Positions 22,670 through 33,550 of a DNA stretch of 64,000 bases are shown in pieces. Both the position numbers and the translations under genes were made by a program. The first letter of the stretch is position 1; each line of letters begins with the position of its first letter. This DNA comes from Jaltomata sinuosa (Eukaryota > Streptophyta > Magnoliopsida > Solanales > Solanaceae): positions 310,001-374,000 of the forward strand of contig QJPP01001733.1 in the NCBI GenBank assembly GCA_003996215.1, read 5' to 3'. The notes under the pieces were generated by a model. It was given only the letters and a program-made list of their open reading frames with translations, was not told the DNA's origin and did not search any database.

Positions 22670-24104
22670 GAGGTAGTAACTTTCAATGTCTTTCAGTCTA
22701 TAAAACATCATGATGACATGCGCTTAATATTAGTGATAGACGTGGTTGATGAGGAGCATCTAATAGTGCCTGTTGAAGAGAGACTTGGGGTTGAAGCACT
22801 TGTAGTGGTTATTATAAATTTTAACGGAGATGATATTGATGAGTATGATGATATGGTAGAAGCACTTGCCGATATGGGGTCGTATACATATGCTCCAAAA
22901 AAGCTTGATTTGGAACTGAAGAATCGACAGACCCTACAAGCTAGACCGTCTATTGAGGAGCCTCCAGTCTTGGAGCTCAAATCACTTCCAAGCTAGACCG
23001 TCTATTGAGGAGCCTCCAGTCTTGGAGCTCAAATCACTTCCTTCTCACCTCCGATATGTGTTCTTAGGAGCCAATGACACCTTGCAAGTGATTGTTGCTA
23101 TTGACTTAGATGAAGGGCAGGTTGAAGCTCTGGTTTCTATTTTGAGAAAGTTCAAGAGGGCCATTGGTTGGTCCATTTCTTACATTATTAGGATTCTGCC
23201 TGGAATTTGCACGCATAAAATTCAGCTAGAGCCAGATTGCATTTTGAGTATTGAGCACCAGTGTAGGTTGAATCAGCCTATGCAAGAGGTTGTCAAGAAG
23301 GAGATCATCAAGTGGCTGGATGCAGGTGTGGTTTATCCTAATGCAGACAGCAAGTGGGTGAGCCTGGTTCAGTGTGTGCCTAAAAAGGGTGGAATTACTA
23401 TATTCCCAAATGCTAAGAATGAGTTGATTCCGTTGAGACTTGTCATAGGTTGGCGTGTATGCATGGACTACAGGAAGCTAAATGCTTGGACCGAGAAAGA
23501 CCATTTTTCGATATTGTTAGTGGATTAGATGTTAGACTGTCTTGCTGGTAGATGATGGTATTATTTTCTTGATGGTTACTCAGGATACAATCAGATCTTG
23601 ATTGCTCCTGAGGACCAAGACAAGACCACTTTCACCTGCCCATATAGGACGTTTGATTTTAAGAGGATTCTACTTGGGTTATGCAATGAGCCAGTGGTAT
23701 TCCAGCGATATATGATGTCAATCTTTTTAGATATGGTGGAATATACTATTGAGGTGTTCATGGATGATTTTTCTATGGTTGGTGACTCTTTTGATGATGT
23801 TCTGGCTCATCTGAGCTTTGCGCTTAAAAGACGTGAAGAGTGCAACCTAGTGCTGAATTGGGAGAAGTGTCACTTTAAAGTCAAAGAGGGTATAATGCTT
23901 GGCCATCTGATTTCCAAGAAGGATATTAAGGTCGACAAAGCAAAGATAGAGGTGATTGAAAAATTACCTCCACCAATTTCTGTGAAGGGTATCCAAAGCT
24001 TTTTGGGGCATGCTGGTTTCTATCGCAGGTTCATAAAGAACTTCTCTAAAATTGCATATCCCTTGTGCAAGTTATTGGAGAAGGAGGTGAAGTTTTGTTT
24101 TTGA
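22670..24104 (+). pseudogene. Element A reverse transcriptase
   Basis: After an acidic linker (22718-22996) the RT domain runs from about 23230. It has WRVCMDYRKLNAWTEKDHF, then after stops YFLDGYSGYNQI, TTFTCPYRTFDFKR and the catalytic FMDD within EVFMDDFSMVGDSF (near 23755-23790), followed by LGHLISKKDIKVDKAKI and IQSFLGHAGFYRRFIKNFS. It would copy element RNA into DNA. A 52-bp tandem duplication at 22938-23041 shifts the frame, TAG at 23526-23528 replaces the expected glutamine, and more stops lie near 23550. Confidence 0.85.
22938..23041 (+). repeat. 52-bp tandem duplication in element A pol
   Basis: Copies at 22938-22989 and 22990-23041 are identical by eye. As 52 is not a multiple of three, the duplication shifts the reading frame between linker and RT. 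Confidence 0.92.
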
Positions 24105-24590
24105 TGAGGCATGTTTGACGGAATTTGAATGCCTCAAGCAAAAGTTGATCTCTGCTCCAATTATTGTTTCACTTGATTGGTCTCAGCCTTTTGAGGTTAT
24201 ATGCGATGCTAATGGAGTGGCGCTAGGAGCAGTCCTAGGCCAAAGACATGAAAATATTCTTCATCCCATCTACTACGCTAGAGAATCACTTAATCCTGCT
24301 CAGAAGAACTATATTGTGATAGAACAAGAGCCGCTTGCTGTGGTCTTTGCATTCGAGAAATTTAGATCTTATTTGCTTGGCACTAAGGTAATTATGCACA
24401 CTGACCATGCAACTCTTAGGTAGCTCATGGCAAAGAAGGATGCGAAGCCTAGACTGATTAGATGGGTGTTGTTGCTGCAAGAATTTGACTTTGAGGTCAA
24501 GGATCAGAAGGGCACAAAAAATCAGGTAGCAGATTACTTGTCTAGATTAGAGAAAGAAGCAATGCTGGAGCTGAATGATTAGCAAGATAT
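24105..24590 (+). pseudogene. Element A RNase H
   Basis: The domain follows RT after a one-base frameshift near 24103. It contains FEVICDANGVALGAVLGQ, HPIYYARESLNPAQKNY, EQEPLAVVFAFEKFRSYLLG and HTDHATLR, the Ty3/gypsy RNase H pattern. A TAG replaces the usual tyrosine after HATLR (24421-24423). It would remove RNA from the RNA-DNA hybrid during reverse transcription. Confidence 0.85.
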
Positions 24591-24699
24591 TGATGATTGG
24601 TTCCCAGACGAGCAAGTGTTGGCTGCCTCCCAAGATCTGATTCCATGGTTCGCAGACTTTGCTAATTATTTGGCAAGTGATGTGGTACCTCCTGATATG

Positions 24700-25956
24700 T
24701 CTGTCCACCAATAAAGAAAGTTCATGTCTGATATTAAGTATTTCTTTTGGGAGGAGCCATTCTTATTTCGTATATGTGCTGACACCATGATCCATAGATG
24801 TGTGCCTGAAGCTGATGATGGAGATATTAGAGGCTTGCCATTCATCCCCGATTGGGGGGCATCATAGTGGTATCTGAACTGCTCACAAGATCTTGCAATG
24901 TAGCTACTATTGGCTGACCATCCATAAGGATGCCCATGATTTTGCTAAGGCTTGCAGTAGGTGTCAGAAAGAATGTGGTATATCAAGAAGGCATGAGCTT
25001 CCTCTCACTCCCATCCTTGAGGTTAAACTGTTTGATGTGTGGGGCATTGACTTCACGGGTCCCTTTATGATGTCGAATGGGATGAGGTACATATTGGTGG
25101 CTGTTGACTACGTATCTAAATAGGTGAAGGCAGTTGCGCTTCCCAGTAATAAAGGGAAGTGTGTCACAACATTCTTGAAAAATAACATCTTCTCCAGATT
25201 TGGTACGCCACGAGCAATTTTTAGTGATGGAGGCTCTCACTTTTGCAATTATTTGTTTCACGCTTTGCTTGAGAATTATGGAGTGAAACACAAGGTTGCA
25301 ACCCCCTATCATCCCCAGACTAGTGGGAAAGTTGAGGTTTCCAACCATGAGATAAAGTCAATTCTGTCAAAGACTATGAATGCAAATAGAACAGATTGGT
25401 CTACAAAACTAGATGATGCTTTCTGGGCATACCGTACTGCGTATAAGATACCAATAGGTATATCACCATATCATCTTGTGTTTGGGAAAGCATGTCATCT
25501 ACCATTGAGATTGAGTATAAGGCCATGTAGGCATTGAAGAAATTGAATCTAGATTGGTCTGCAGCATAATTTCAGCGGCTTGGGCAGTTCAATGAGTTAG
25601 ATGAGTTTTGCCTCAACGCCTATGAAAGTTCAGCCTTGTACAAAGAAAATATGAAGTTGTACCATGACCGGAAGATTGAGAAGAGAGATTTCCAGCTGAG
25701 TAATTTGGTCTTGCTATTCTATTCCAGACTCTACTTATTTCCTGGTAAGTTGAAGTCCAAGTGGATTGGACCATTCAAAGTGGTACAAGTATTCCCACAT
25801 GGTGCCGTAGAGCTTGAAAATCATGAGGGCAAGAGGTTCAAAGCAAATGGTCAGCGTATAAAAGATTATTTGGGAACTGTAGAGAAGCTTAAAGACATTG
25901 AAGTTTGGACTCTTGGTGAAGTCTTAGTAACCAAGGAACTTGATGAAGTTGAGTAA
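24700..25956 (+). pseudogene. Element A integrase
   Basis: The zinc-binding N-terminus ends with SYYWLTIHKDAHDFAKACSRC at 24893-24960. The catalytic core shows D in GIDFTGPF, D in IFSDGGSHF and E in GKVEVSN (24893-25537), the D,D-35-E triad. The C-terminal part follows (25636-25956) with LKSKWIGPFKVVQVFPHGAVEL and RIKDYLG. Breaks include TAG at 25121-25123 in place of tryptophan and a frameshift near 25530. It would insert element DNA into the genome. It ends in ELDEVE followed by TAA. Confidence 0.85.
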
Positions 25957-25963
25957 TGAAATG

Positions 25964-26101
25964 ACCTGCGTCATGCCGCAATGTTAAATCAGGCGTTACA
26001 TGGTAGGCAACCCATGAGGAAACTTGATGAAGTCTGAGTAGTCAAGTGACCTGCGTCGTGCAGCGATGTTAAATTAAGCGCTTCTTGGGAGGAAACCCAA
26101 G
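25964..26101 (+). ncRNA. Two copies of a putative double-hairpin RNA motif
   Basis: Directly after the integrase stop, a unit of about 70-75 bp occurs twice (25964-26017 and 26048-26101). Each has a first hairpin around CGTCG..CGATG (second copy 26054-26058 with 26064-26068) and a second hairpin. The second stem is CATGG/CCATG in copy one (25999-26003 with 26012-26016) and CTTGGG/CCCAAG in copy two (26084-26089 with 26096-26101). The conserved linker is ATGTTAAAT. Similar units occur at 29754-29808 and on the minus strand of B. The function is unknown; a structured RNA or splicing/translation signal is an inference. Confidence 0.5.
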
Positions 26102-27309
26102 ACTAAATGTTTGTTTTATATGCAGATGAAAAGAAAAGAATACCAATGCAGGAACCTCCAAAAATCACGAATGGGTTCACGATTCATGAACAGGTTGTAC
26201 GGACCGTAGACCAACTCATGGTTTCTGTAGCAAAACTGATAGGCCTCTGACGGAACTAACTACGATGCACAAGATAGTCTGTGCTTTCAAATGATGGACC
26301 GTATACATTGTTGTCATTCTAGCAGCAGGTAAGTCCAAATTACAGAACCATGAGTGGGACTACGAACTATCATTTGAAATGATGAACCGTAGTTTTCACT
26401 TGTAGGTCCCAGGTTCAGTAAACAATCTGGGTCGCGGGTCGGCTAAAACTTTAAAGTACAAACCCGACCCAACTTTATTTCTTCTTCTCCCCTCCTCCTA
26501 AGACAAACTGCCATTTTTAAAAAGGAAAGAACAAACATTACTCCCTCTTTCACTCCCAATTCAACTCAAACTCTTCCATAAATTCAATAAAGTAATCCTA
26601 CCTACTGCACGCACGAATCCATCACTTCATTTCGCTCCTCTGACAAGAAAAGAACTTGATCATCAAGGGTAAGTTCTCTTTCCTCCCTCTAAGTTCTCTT
26701 TCTTGAATCAAACCGAGGCTAGGGTTCATATTTTGACTAAAACTCAAAATTATGGAACCCTAAATGAATGTGTGATAGATCTGTAGTGTGCAGTAGGTAC
26801 GAACTTTGATAGTTGGAGGTTTTGGTGGAAGAATTGAACAAACTGTTTAAAACTAAGAAGGAGAGAGTTTTTGATCGAATAAAAAATAGTTGCTCAGTGA
26901 TTACGAGTGACTCTACAAATCATAATGCTTTTTATGGAGCGTAAATCCACTCATATAATAGATCTACCACAAGTTAGCTTCTGATGAATGAACCACGACT
27001 CACAGGATGAACTGTAGTTCCAAAATATGGCCTGTCATATGACTCATGGTCCCTGGAACCAAAAATGTAAAAATGCTAACCCACAGGATCAGAACCATGA
27101 CTCACAGGATGAATCCGTGGTTCCGAACCACGGTCTATTAAGTAGGTCATAGTTTTTGATGCTAAAGATGATGACTGAAACCACGAATTGGTTTACGAGC
27201 CGTAGTCTGCTTCTATTGGCCGTGGACCAACCTGTGGATTGTGCCTACAACATCTGAGTTCTATTTTGCTTTGATAATCTGTACTAACCAACTCTACCCC
27301 GCAGGTACC
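26102..27309 (+). other. Element A spacer between pol and ORF3
   Basis: This is non-coding. It contains a palindrome-rich block (26150-26430 and 26990-27260) with repeated CGTGGTTC/GAACCACG motifs like those in the LTRs, including a perfect palindrome with 9-bp arms at 27115-27133. A leader-like CT-rich stretch (26470-26700) follows. It ends with a CAG just before the ORF3 start, which could be a splice acceptor. Confidence 0.6.
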
Positions 27310-29560
27310 ATGCCACCAAAGAGCAACCCAAAGAAGGTAGCAACACAAGACTCAGAGGCTGCTATTAGAAAAAAATGACAAATTCGAGATGAGTCCTCTG
27401 AGTCAGAGGAAAATGGGTCCGAGAAAGTATATACTATAGACTCTGATCTGGAAGCAGTACCTCAGACCACTAGACAGAGAGCAAAGGTACAGGCACAGAC
27501 CACCCCTTCACAGCCTGAAGAGGGAGAGGGTGAGTCTGCTTCATGTCTAAACTTGGAGAGGCTACAGCTTCGGGAAGCAAGAAAGATGTTGGTTTAGGGT
27601 TAGCCTCAGAGAACACAGCTTCAGGCAGCAAGAAAAATGCAGGTTCAGGGTCAGACTCAAAGAGTGATAGCCATAGTACTAGTGAAAGTGCTCAAAAATT
27701 CGGTAATGAGGGTCCTGCCGCAATAAAAACTTGACCTGATGAGCCCATCCCCATTGCGCCTATATTCAGATGAAAAACCACCAGAGTTCATGATAGAGTG
27801 AGATAGGCCATAGATGGCACCTCCTGGTTATTCATGAGGGTTTGACATTAAATGAAAAAAAACACCCTCAACGCGGTAACATAAATAAGTTGTGGTGAGG
27901 TCTGCTGCTTTGAACGACATGGCTGACCTTAAAGAGCTATATGATCACTATGGGTTCCAATGGATGAGTCGGCAGGGTGGTCCTTACAACTCGGTTCTTG
28001 TCCGGGAGTTCTATGCGGCTATGTTTCCACCTTGATGAACATGTGTGAAAAAGGGAAGAATCCAAAGGCGCATCCAGTATTGGATAGAGTGCAAGTACGA
28101 GGGATCCAGGTTGACATCTCAGAGCGCACCATCTAGCGCTTCATATATGGCCCAAACTATGTGGCACTAGTAGCTCAGCCAGACCTGGATGCTCGCTTGG
28201 AGAAGCACAAACATAAGCAAACACCTCTTAGGTGGCTTGCTTCAGTTATTACTGATGGAAACCCACCGTGGCTGACGACCAAGATCTTGAAAATCACAAA
28301 GGCATCATTGAGCATGGCCGGTAAGTTTTGGTGGTTCGTGGTTTGACACCGGTTGGTACCGACTTCTGCCGATAACACATTGACTCCAGATCGGGTTATT
28401 TTAGTTGCATCCATCATGTCCTGATATGACATTATTATTGCCCGCATAATTGCGGACGAACTCAAGGAGCGTGCTTTGTGGGCATCAATATCCCTCCCAT
28501 TTGCTTACTTTATCACTCAGTTATGTCAAGCAGCCGAGGTGCCCAAAATTGTGGGAGTTGATAGGATCTTATAGGACATCGGCTTTCAGGACATTTCTCT
28601 GATTCAAGATATAGCTAACTCCGTGGCAAGGGGTAGAGCCCATTCTGCCGCATCCGAAAGTACTATTTTTCCCAAGCCAAGTAGAGATGTGCCGGACGGT
28701 GCTTTGGTTGTGTTTGATGAGAATGTTTCCCCTACTTCTACTCCTTTGACCATTGTACTTGGCCTGTCTACATTAGCTCAGTCATCCCCACACAAGGAAC
28801 TAGGGCCTTTCGTCCTCATCACTAGCAAGATTTTTAGCAAGGTAGCTAAAGAAGCATTTCATGCAGATGAGCAGATTAAACGCTTCTCTAAATCTATTAA
28901 ACCATTGATCTAAAAAGAGATAGATGATGTTGTTGCTCCCATTCAAAGTTCTATTAACAGGATCAATGACCATTTGCATGGGATAGAAATTTGGGTTAAT
29001 AAGAGACTGCGAAATCTGATTGTTCTGGACCTAACTACTATATTGACTAAGCTTGCAAAAGCCTGAGCTGACATTGATGCCATCCAAAAGCAACAGGTGC
29101 CGGTTGTTCCATATATTCAGATTTCTCCGGTTGGGGATGTGGAGGATGATTTTTTTATTGACCTACTTGCACATTCCTCTCCTCGTGAACTGACCAGAAC
29201 TGCTCATGATGAGGGTAAGGATGATAGCAAGCTTCTTGAAACCGAGCCTACAAAAATAAAAGAAAAGTTAAGAAGGTTCGGGAAGAGGGAGAGGATGCCC
29301 CATTGAGCCTAAAATCATTGAAGCATAAGAAAGATAGAGCCGAGAAGAAGAGGAAGAAGAAAGAAGCGGAGGTGCTTAAAGAATCTCGAGCCATCCAGCA
29401 AATCCATATTGATGCTACTGGTACTGGTGGCTCGGGAAGTGGTATTGCAGGCACCACGAAAGATATTTCTTCAGACCCTATTGTGGGAGATACCATTGAT
29501 GAAGTTGCTCGAGCAAATGTTGATGTTAAGAGGATTGTCGAGACTGCCTCTGTTGGTTAG
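27310..29560 (+). pseudogene. Element A ORF3 (putative plant transposon protein domain)
   Basis: The ATG at 27310 opens MPPKSNPKK, followed by an acidic SEENGSEKVYTIDSD stretch and a serine-rich repeat GSKK.AGSGS (27543-27734). The middle (28020-28600) carries the conserved NMCEKGKNPKAHPV, VQVRGIQVDISERTI, RFIYGPNYVA and TPLRWLASVITDGNPPWLT blocks of the 'putative plant transposon protein' family found in 3' ORFs of Athila-like elements. A lysine-rich coiled region follows (29250-29400). It corresponds in position to the env-like ORF of Athila, but no clear signal peptide or membrane span was seen. Stops and frameshifts occur throughout. Confidence 0.75.
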
Positions 29561-29896
29561 TAAAAAGCAGGCACTGATCCAGTGGGCTCGACTACTACAT
29601 GATGACCGCGCTTAGGTGCCACAGGTATGTCTTTCCTCCCTTGTTTTAGATTTTTTAGTGCATTAGGGACAATGCCCATCTTTTTGGTGGGGTGAGGCAA
29701 CTAGTCTGTGTGGTTTTGATGGGTGTCTTTGGCAAAGTCTGAGTAGCCAAAACAACTCGCGTTGAGCTGCGATGTTACATCAGGCGCTACTTGGGAGGTA
29801 ATCCAAGAGGGTACCTTGTTGAGGTATCCAAATCCTTGGGGTTTTCCTGTTGTGTTCTTTCCCTGAGGATCTTTAATTTTTGTTGAACCAATATGT
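29561..29896 (+). other. Element A 3' region up to the CACTA insertion, with third hairpin copy
   Basis: A GCATTAGGGACAATGC motif shared with D lies near 29660. A third copy of the hairpin unit is at 29754-29808 (stem CTTGG 29790-29794 with CCAAG 29803-29807). The sequence ends AACCAATATGT at the CACTA target. No gene was seen. Confidence 0.6.
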
Positions 29897-31613
29897 CACT
29901 ACAACATTTTATGTCTAAGATCACACTAAATCTGGACAATGCTTGTAAAGTGTTGCCTAAAATATTTTCAGGTGCACTTTTAAAGCGTAGCCTTAGTTTT
30001 TAGCTTTTGGCCATAATAATATTGGCAACGCTTATAAAGTGTGCTCTTTAGTGGTATAGGCTACACATTATAAGCGTTGCCACATTATTATATAATTGGA
30101 AACACCTATTTACACATATGGCTACACTTTAAATTGTGTTATTTTTATAATTCTTAATATAACGCTTTACAAGTGTGGCCTTATAATTTTCTTAAATTTT
30201 TCACTAAAATATTGTATTTCCTCCAATATATTTAGCTCTCCCTCTAATTTCTAATTGGCCAAAAATAGAACTCTCAATACAAAAACTCAAAAATTATTTT
30301 TGCCTCAAATACGAACTCTCTCAATACAATCAGAAAACTCTCCTAAGTAACAAATAAAAGTTCCAAAATTTTATCCCAAATAAACTCTCAAAAATATTGC
30401 CCAGAATCGTCTCCTAAAATTCGGCAGTCTCAGATGATGATGCCCTAAAGCTTTACATACAGAGCTTTACATACTAATTTCAGCTCTAGTTGGTCACGAG
30501 TTTCAGAAATATCAGAAATCTTTACATACAGAGCTTCACAGAGCCCTAAAGCTTCATCACATTGGAAGGATTTTGTTGGAATAGAGTTTATCATGTAGAT
30601 ATTTTATCTTTTTTTAGTGAGTAACTGGAAAAATACTCAATCAGCTAACATCTGGGTCTATTTTTATGTTAGTTTATTGGTGGGGTTACACATTTGTCTC
30701 GTGAGTTTTGATTTTCTTGTGTTGTTGAGACTATTTGTGTTGGTTTTCTCTTGTTTACCGATGGGTTGGTTTTTTCGTATTTACCGATGGCTTGATAGTT
30801 GTTCTACGGGGAGGATTTTATGCTATGTATGTACTGAAATGTGTTTCTTCTCAGGCAAAATTAGAACTTCTGTTATGATTGTTGCTTGATTCAGTTTATG
30901 TTTGCTGACAAACCCTAAAATGATTTCAAAAAAGTTTGATTTGTGTCAAAAGTGCCAAACCACACTTTCCTCTGCTAAATCACTCTAGGTAAATTTCAAC
31001 CATTTAAATACCATTATACTATTTATTGTTAGTGTGGAAAATAGGTTATCTTCTTGGTGTATTATCTTTTTGGGAGAAATGCTGCTGCTATAATCAAGCT
31101 TTGGGAGAAGAGCTTAGTTGTGAAAATCGCAATCAAATGTGGTATTCAGAACACAAACAACAAGCACATGACTGATGAGTTAAAGATTTGTTAGAATGTT
31201 TGGTTTGATATTATCCCAAAATAAAGAAAAAAAAGAGAGGAGAATATTTTGATATGTTAGTTTATTCTGTTTATGACATCCCTTCTTTGAATCTTTTTGC
31301 AATGCCATTTTAATTGGGAGTACTAGGTGGTGGGGTTGTATTTATCTTCGTTGCACGGAATTGCAGTTTCATCTTTAATTTGATGATGTTAAGACTGTTA
31401 GTCATATCACAAGTTTTTTTGTCGAAGTCTAAATACTGTTAAGGAGTCTTTGATAGCTCAAGTGTTATATGTGAGCTGAGAGGCACATATTACTTGCATG
31501 CCCTTGAATTGGAGATTTGTCGAGTCTTATCGCTAACATGTGAGCTGCATGACAGAAATTAACTGTGGGAGTTATCCTCTTGAGAAACAAATACTACATA
31601 ATCTTTTATCCAG

Positions 31614-31813
31614 GAGGATTTCCTCCCACCTCGTGTTGCAGCTGCCTTTGCAGAAAAGCAGGAGATAGCAAAACAGATTCAAGGTGTTGACGAGAAAAAG
31701 AACACCAAGCCTGCTGATGAAGCAACACTATTGGCTACTGAAAGCCAGGCTGTTGGGGATACTTTAGGAGAATTTATGAGGCTCAGGAGCAACTTGAACA
31801 TAAACTTGGGATT
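31614..31813 (+). pseudogene. Exon-like captured fragment, source gene unknown
   Basis: A 200-nt stretch is bounded by TATCCAG and GTAAGTAT. It reads EDFLPPRVAAAFAEKQEIAKQ and onward, with an acidic/alanine-rich composition, and ends in another frame with RIYEAQEQLEHKLGI just before the donor, so one frameshift is present. Codon-like composition and good splice signals suggest a host exon carried by the CACTA element. It may come from the same gene as the CTF18-like exons, but I cannot confirm that. Confidence 0.45.
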
Positions 31814-32705
31814 GTAAGTATATCTTTTAACTTCAGATTGAAAAGTACATTTGTTGATTTATAACGCTTCTAAAGGTTTCTCGCATTAATTTTTTTCAAG
31901 ATAAAGTGTGTCCATTGCCTTTTGATCCCAACAAAGCTTCTCTTGGCTTTAGGATTTCAGCTTGTAGTAGTATTACACCCATCAGATGATTCTTTGCCAT
32001 GGGAATTAGCCATTAAGCACGAGAATTCCTGTTTTCCTTAGACTGATAAGCTGATTTAGACTGAAATCATTCATGAAAATGTAGATTTTCATGTCCTCTC
32101 TTAACATTCACTAATTTTCTCTTTCCCTGAATCTTGCTTAGAATGAGTATGCATATTAGTAGTACGTTTCTGCTGCTACACCTTGACTAGTTTATGAAAC
32201 TCGAGCTAATGCATCTTTCCATTTCAGCTAGAAATAATTCTCCAACACCTGCCCTGTGCCTATATTCTAGTGTATGTTTGACTTCTCTCAAGTTTCATAG
32301 GATAAGTTGATGGCAAAACTTGATTTCCCTGCTGAATATGAGCTACACAAACTCAAAATGCCTTCATACCTGCCTCCAACCTTAAATATCCTCCGAATCA
32401 AATTCATATGGAGTAATAGGTGCCTGTTTATCTGTTGATTGAAATGCTTCCTTTGCAAGTTAATGCAAGTGATGATCAATCATCCGCCATTACTGAAGTT
32501 AAAATACATGATGTGGTTCAAATTTTAACTTTGTAAATGCTGATTCAAAGCCCAAATGTTTGGTCAATTTTTTGTTTTAAATTTTCCTCTGATGATTCAA
32601 AGCCCAATTTTTTTGTTAGAATATACTTGTGATTTTTGGTTTCAAATCTTTCTCAGCGGAATCTACAAATTTTTTCTGAACCATGGAAATCTTTTGCTAT
32701 TCTAG

Positions 32706-33550
32706 GTTATTGATGAAATAGATGGGGCTCTTAATGATGGAAAGGGAGCTGTCAAGGTCATCCTTAAATTGGTAATAGACGTATTTGCTTTTGATTTGTT
32801 TCACCTTGGTAATTTTAGTAATCCCAATAGGACTAGTAATAAATTATAGTTGTAGGAAATCTTTATGTGAATCTTTTGTATTACTTCAGTAATATTACTT
32901 GCTCCTGAAGAGTCATTTGGGCTATTTTGAGCACCTTGAACCCCTCTTGCTTGTCTCATATTCAAATTTAGAAGTAAAAAGAAATTAAGATTTGTTAAGA
33001 ATTTTAATTTGGACATTCCTAGATTGATTTTAAAGTCTTATGTACCTACTGCTGATTAATTTTCAATAAAGTGTATTATTTTGCTATCTTTCTATTCTAC
33101 AGCTTGCATGATACATATATGTTCAACCTTATAAATCAACTAAGTCACTCTAAAAGTTGGAGTCAAGCTGTCCTTTTTCTATCCCTAGCTTTATTACTTC
33201 ATGCAGCTTATAACTCGCAAATCCTTAAAAGACCTTAGGTCAAACTTGCACTTGGTACTTTCTTACCACAGTAAGTTGGTCTGCAGAAACTTGATAGAAA
33301 GATAATATCAGTAATATGGAGTACTCTGTGGCACCATATGTTTTTCATAGTATGAAGTTAATTTCAACCTTTGGTTGGACCTCTTTTTTGATAGTATGTA
33401 TGTTTTTGATAGAATTAACAATGTGCTATATAAATACAGTTTTTCTGCGGAAAGAAAATTGCGTGCAACAAAGAAAATGAATCTGAGAGAGGAAATGCTG
33501 GGCAAAAGTTATCGAAAAAGAGGCATCAAAAAGCATCTTTGCTAACACCT
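32706..33550 (+). pseudogene. CTF18: Captured CTF18-like exons (AAA+ clamp loader)
   Basis: Two exon-like blocks have splice signals in the right order. The first (32706-32771) follows TTCTAG and precedes GTAATAG. It reads VIDEIDGALNDGKGAVKVILKL, which is the Walker B region of the plant CTF18 ATPase (the family has VIDEIDGALGDGKGAVEVIL). The second (33440-33550), between a CAG and GTAAGAG, reads NKENESERGNAGQKLSKKRHQK then ASLLTP after a small frameshift, resembling the linker that follows in CTF18. CTF18 is the large subunit of an alternative RFC clamp loader that acts on PCNA in sister chromatid cohesion. The Walker A region and the rest of the ATPase are absent. The gene assignment is from memory of the family. 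Confidence 0.65.

Noticed and set aside
30617..30889. Open frame in the CACTA interior as a transposase or membrane protein
   Set aside because: Hydrophobic composition from T-rich sequence, no transposase motif, no splice context.
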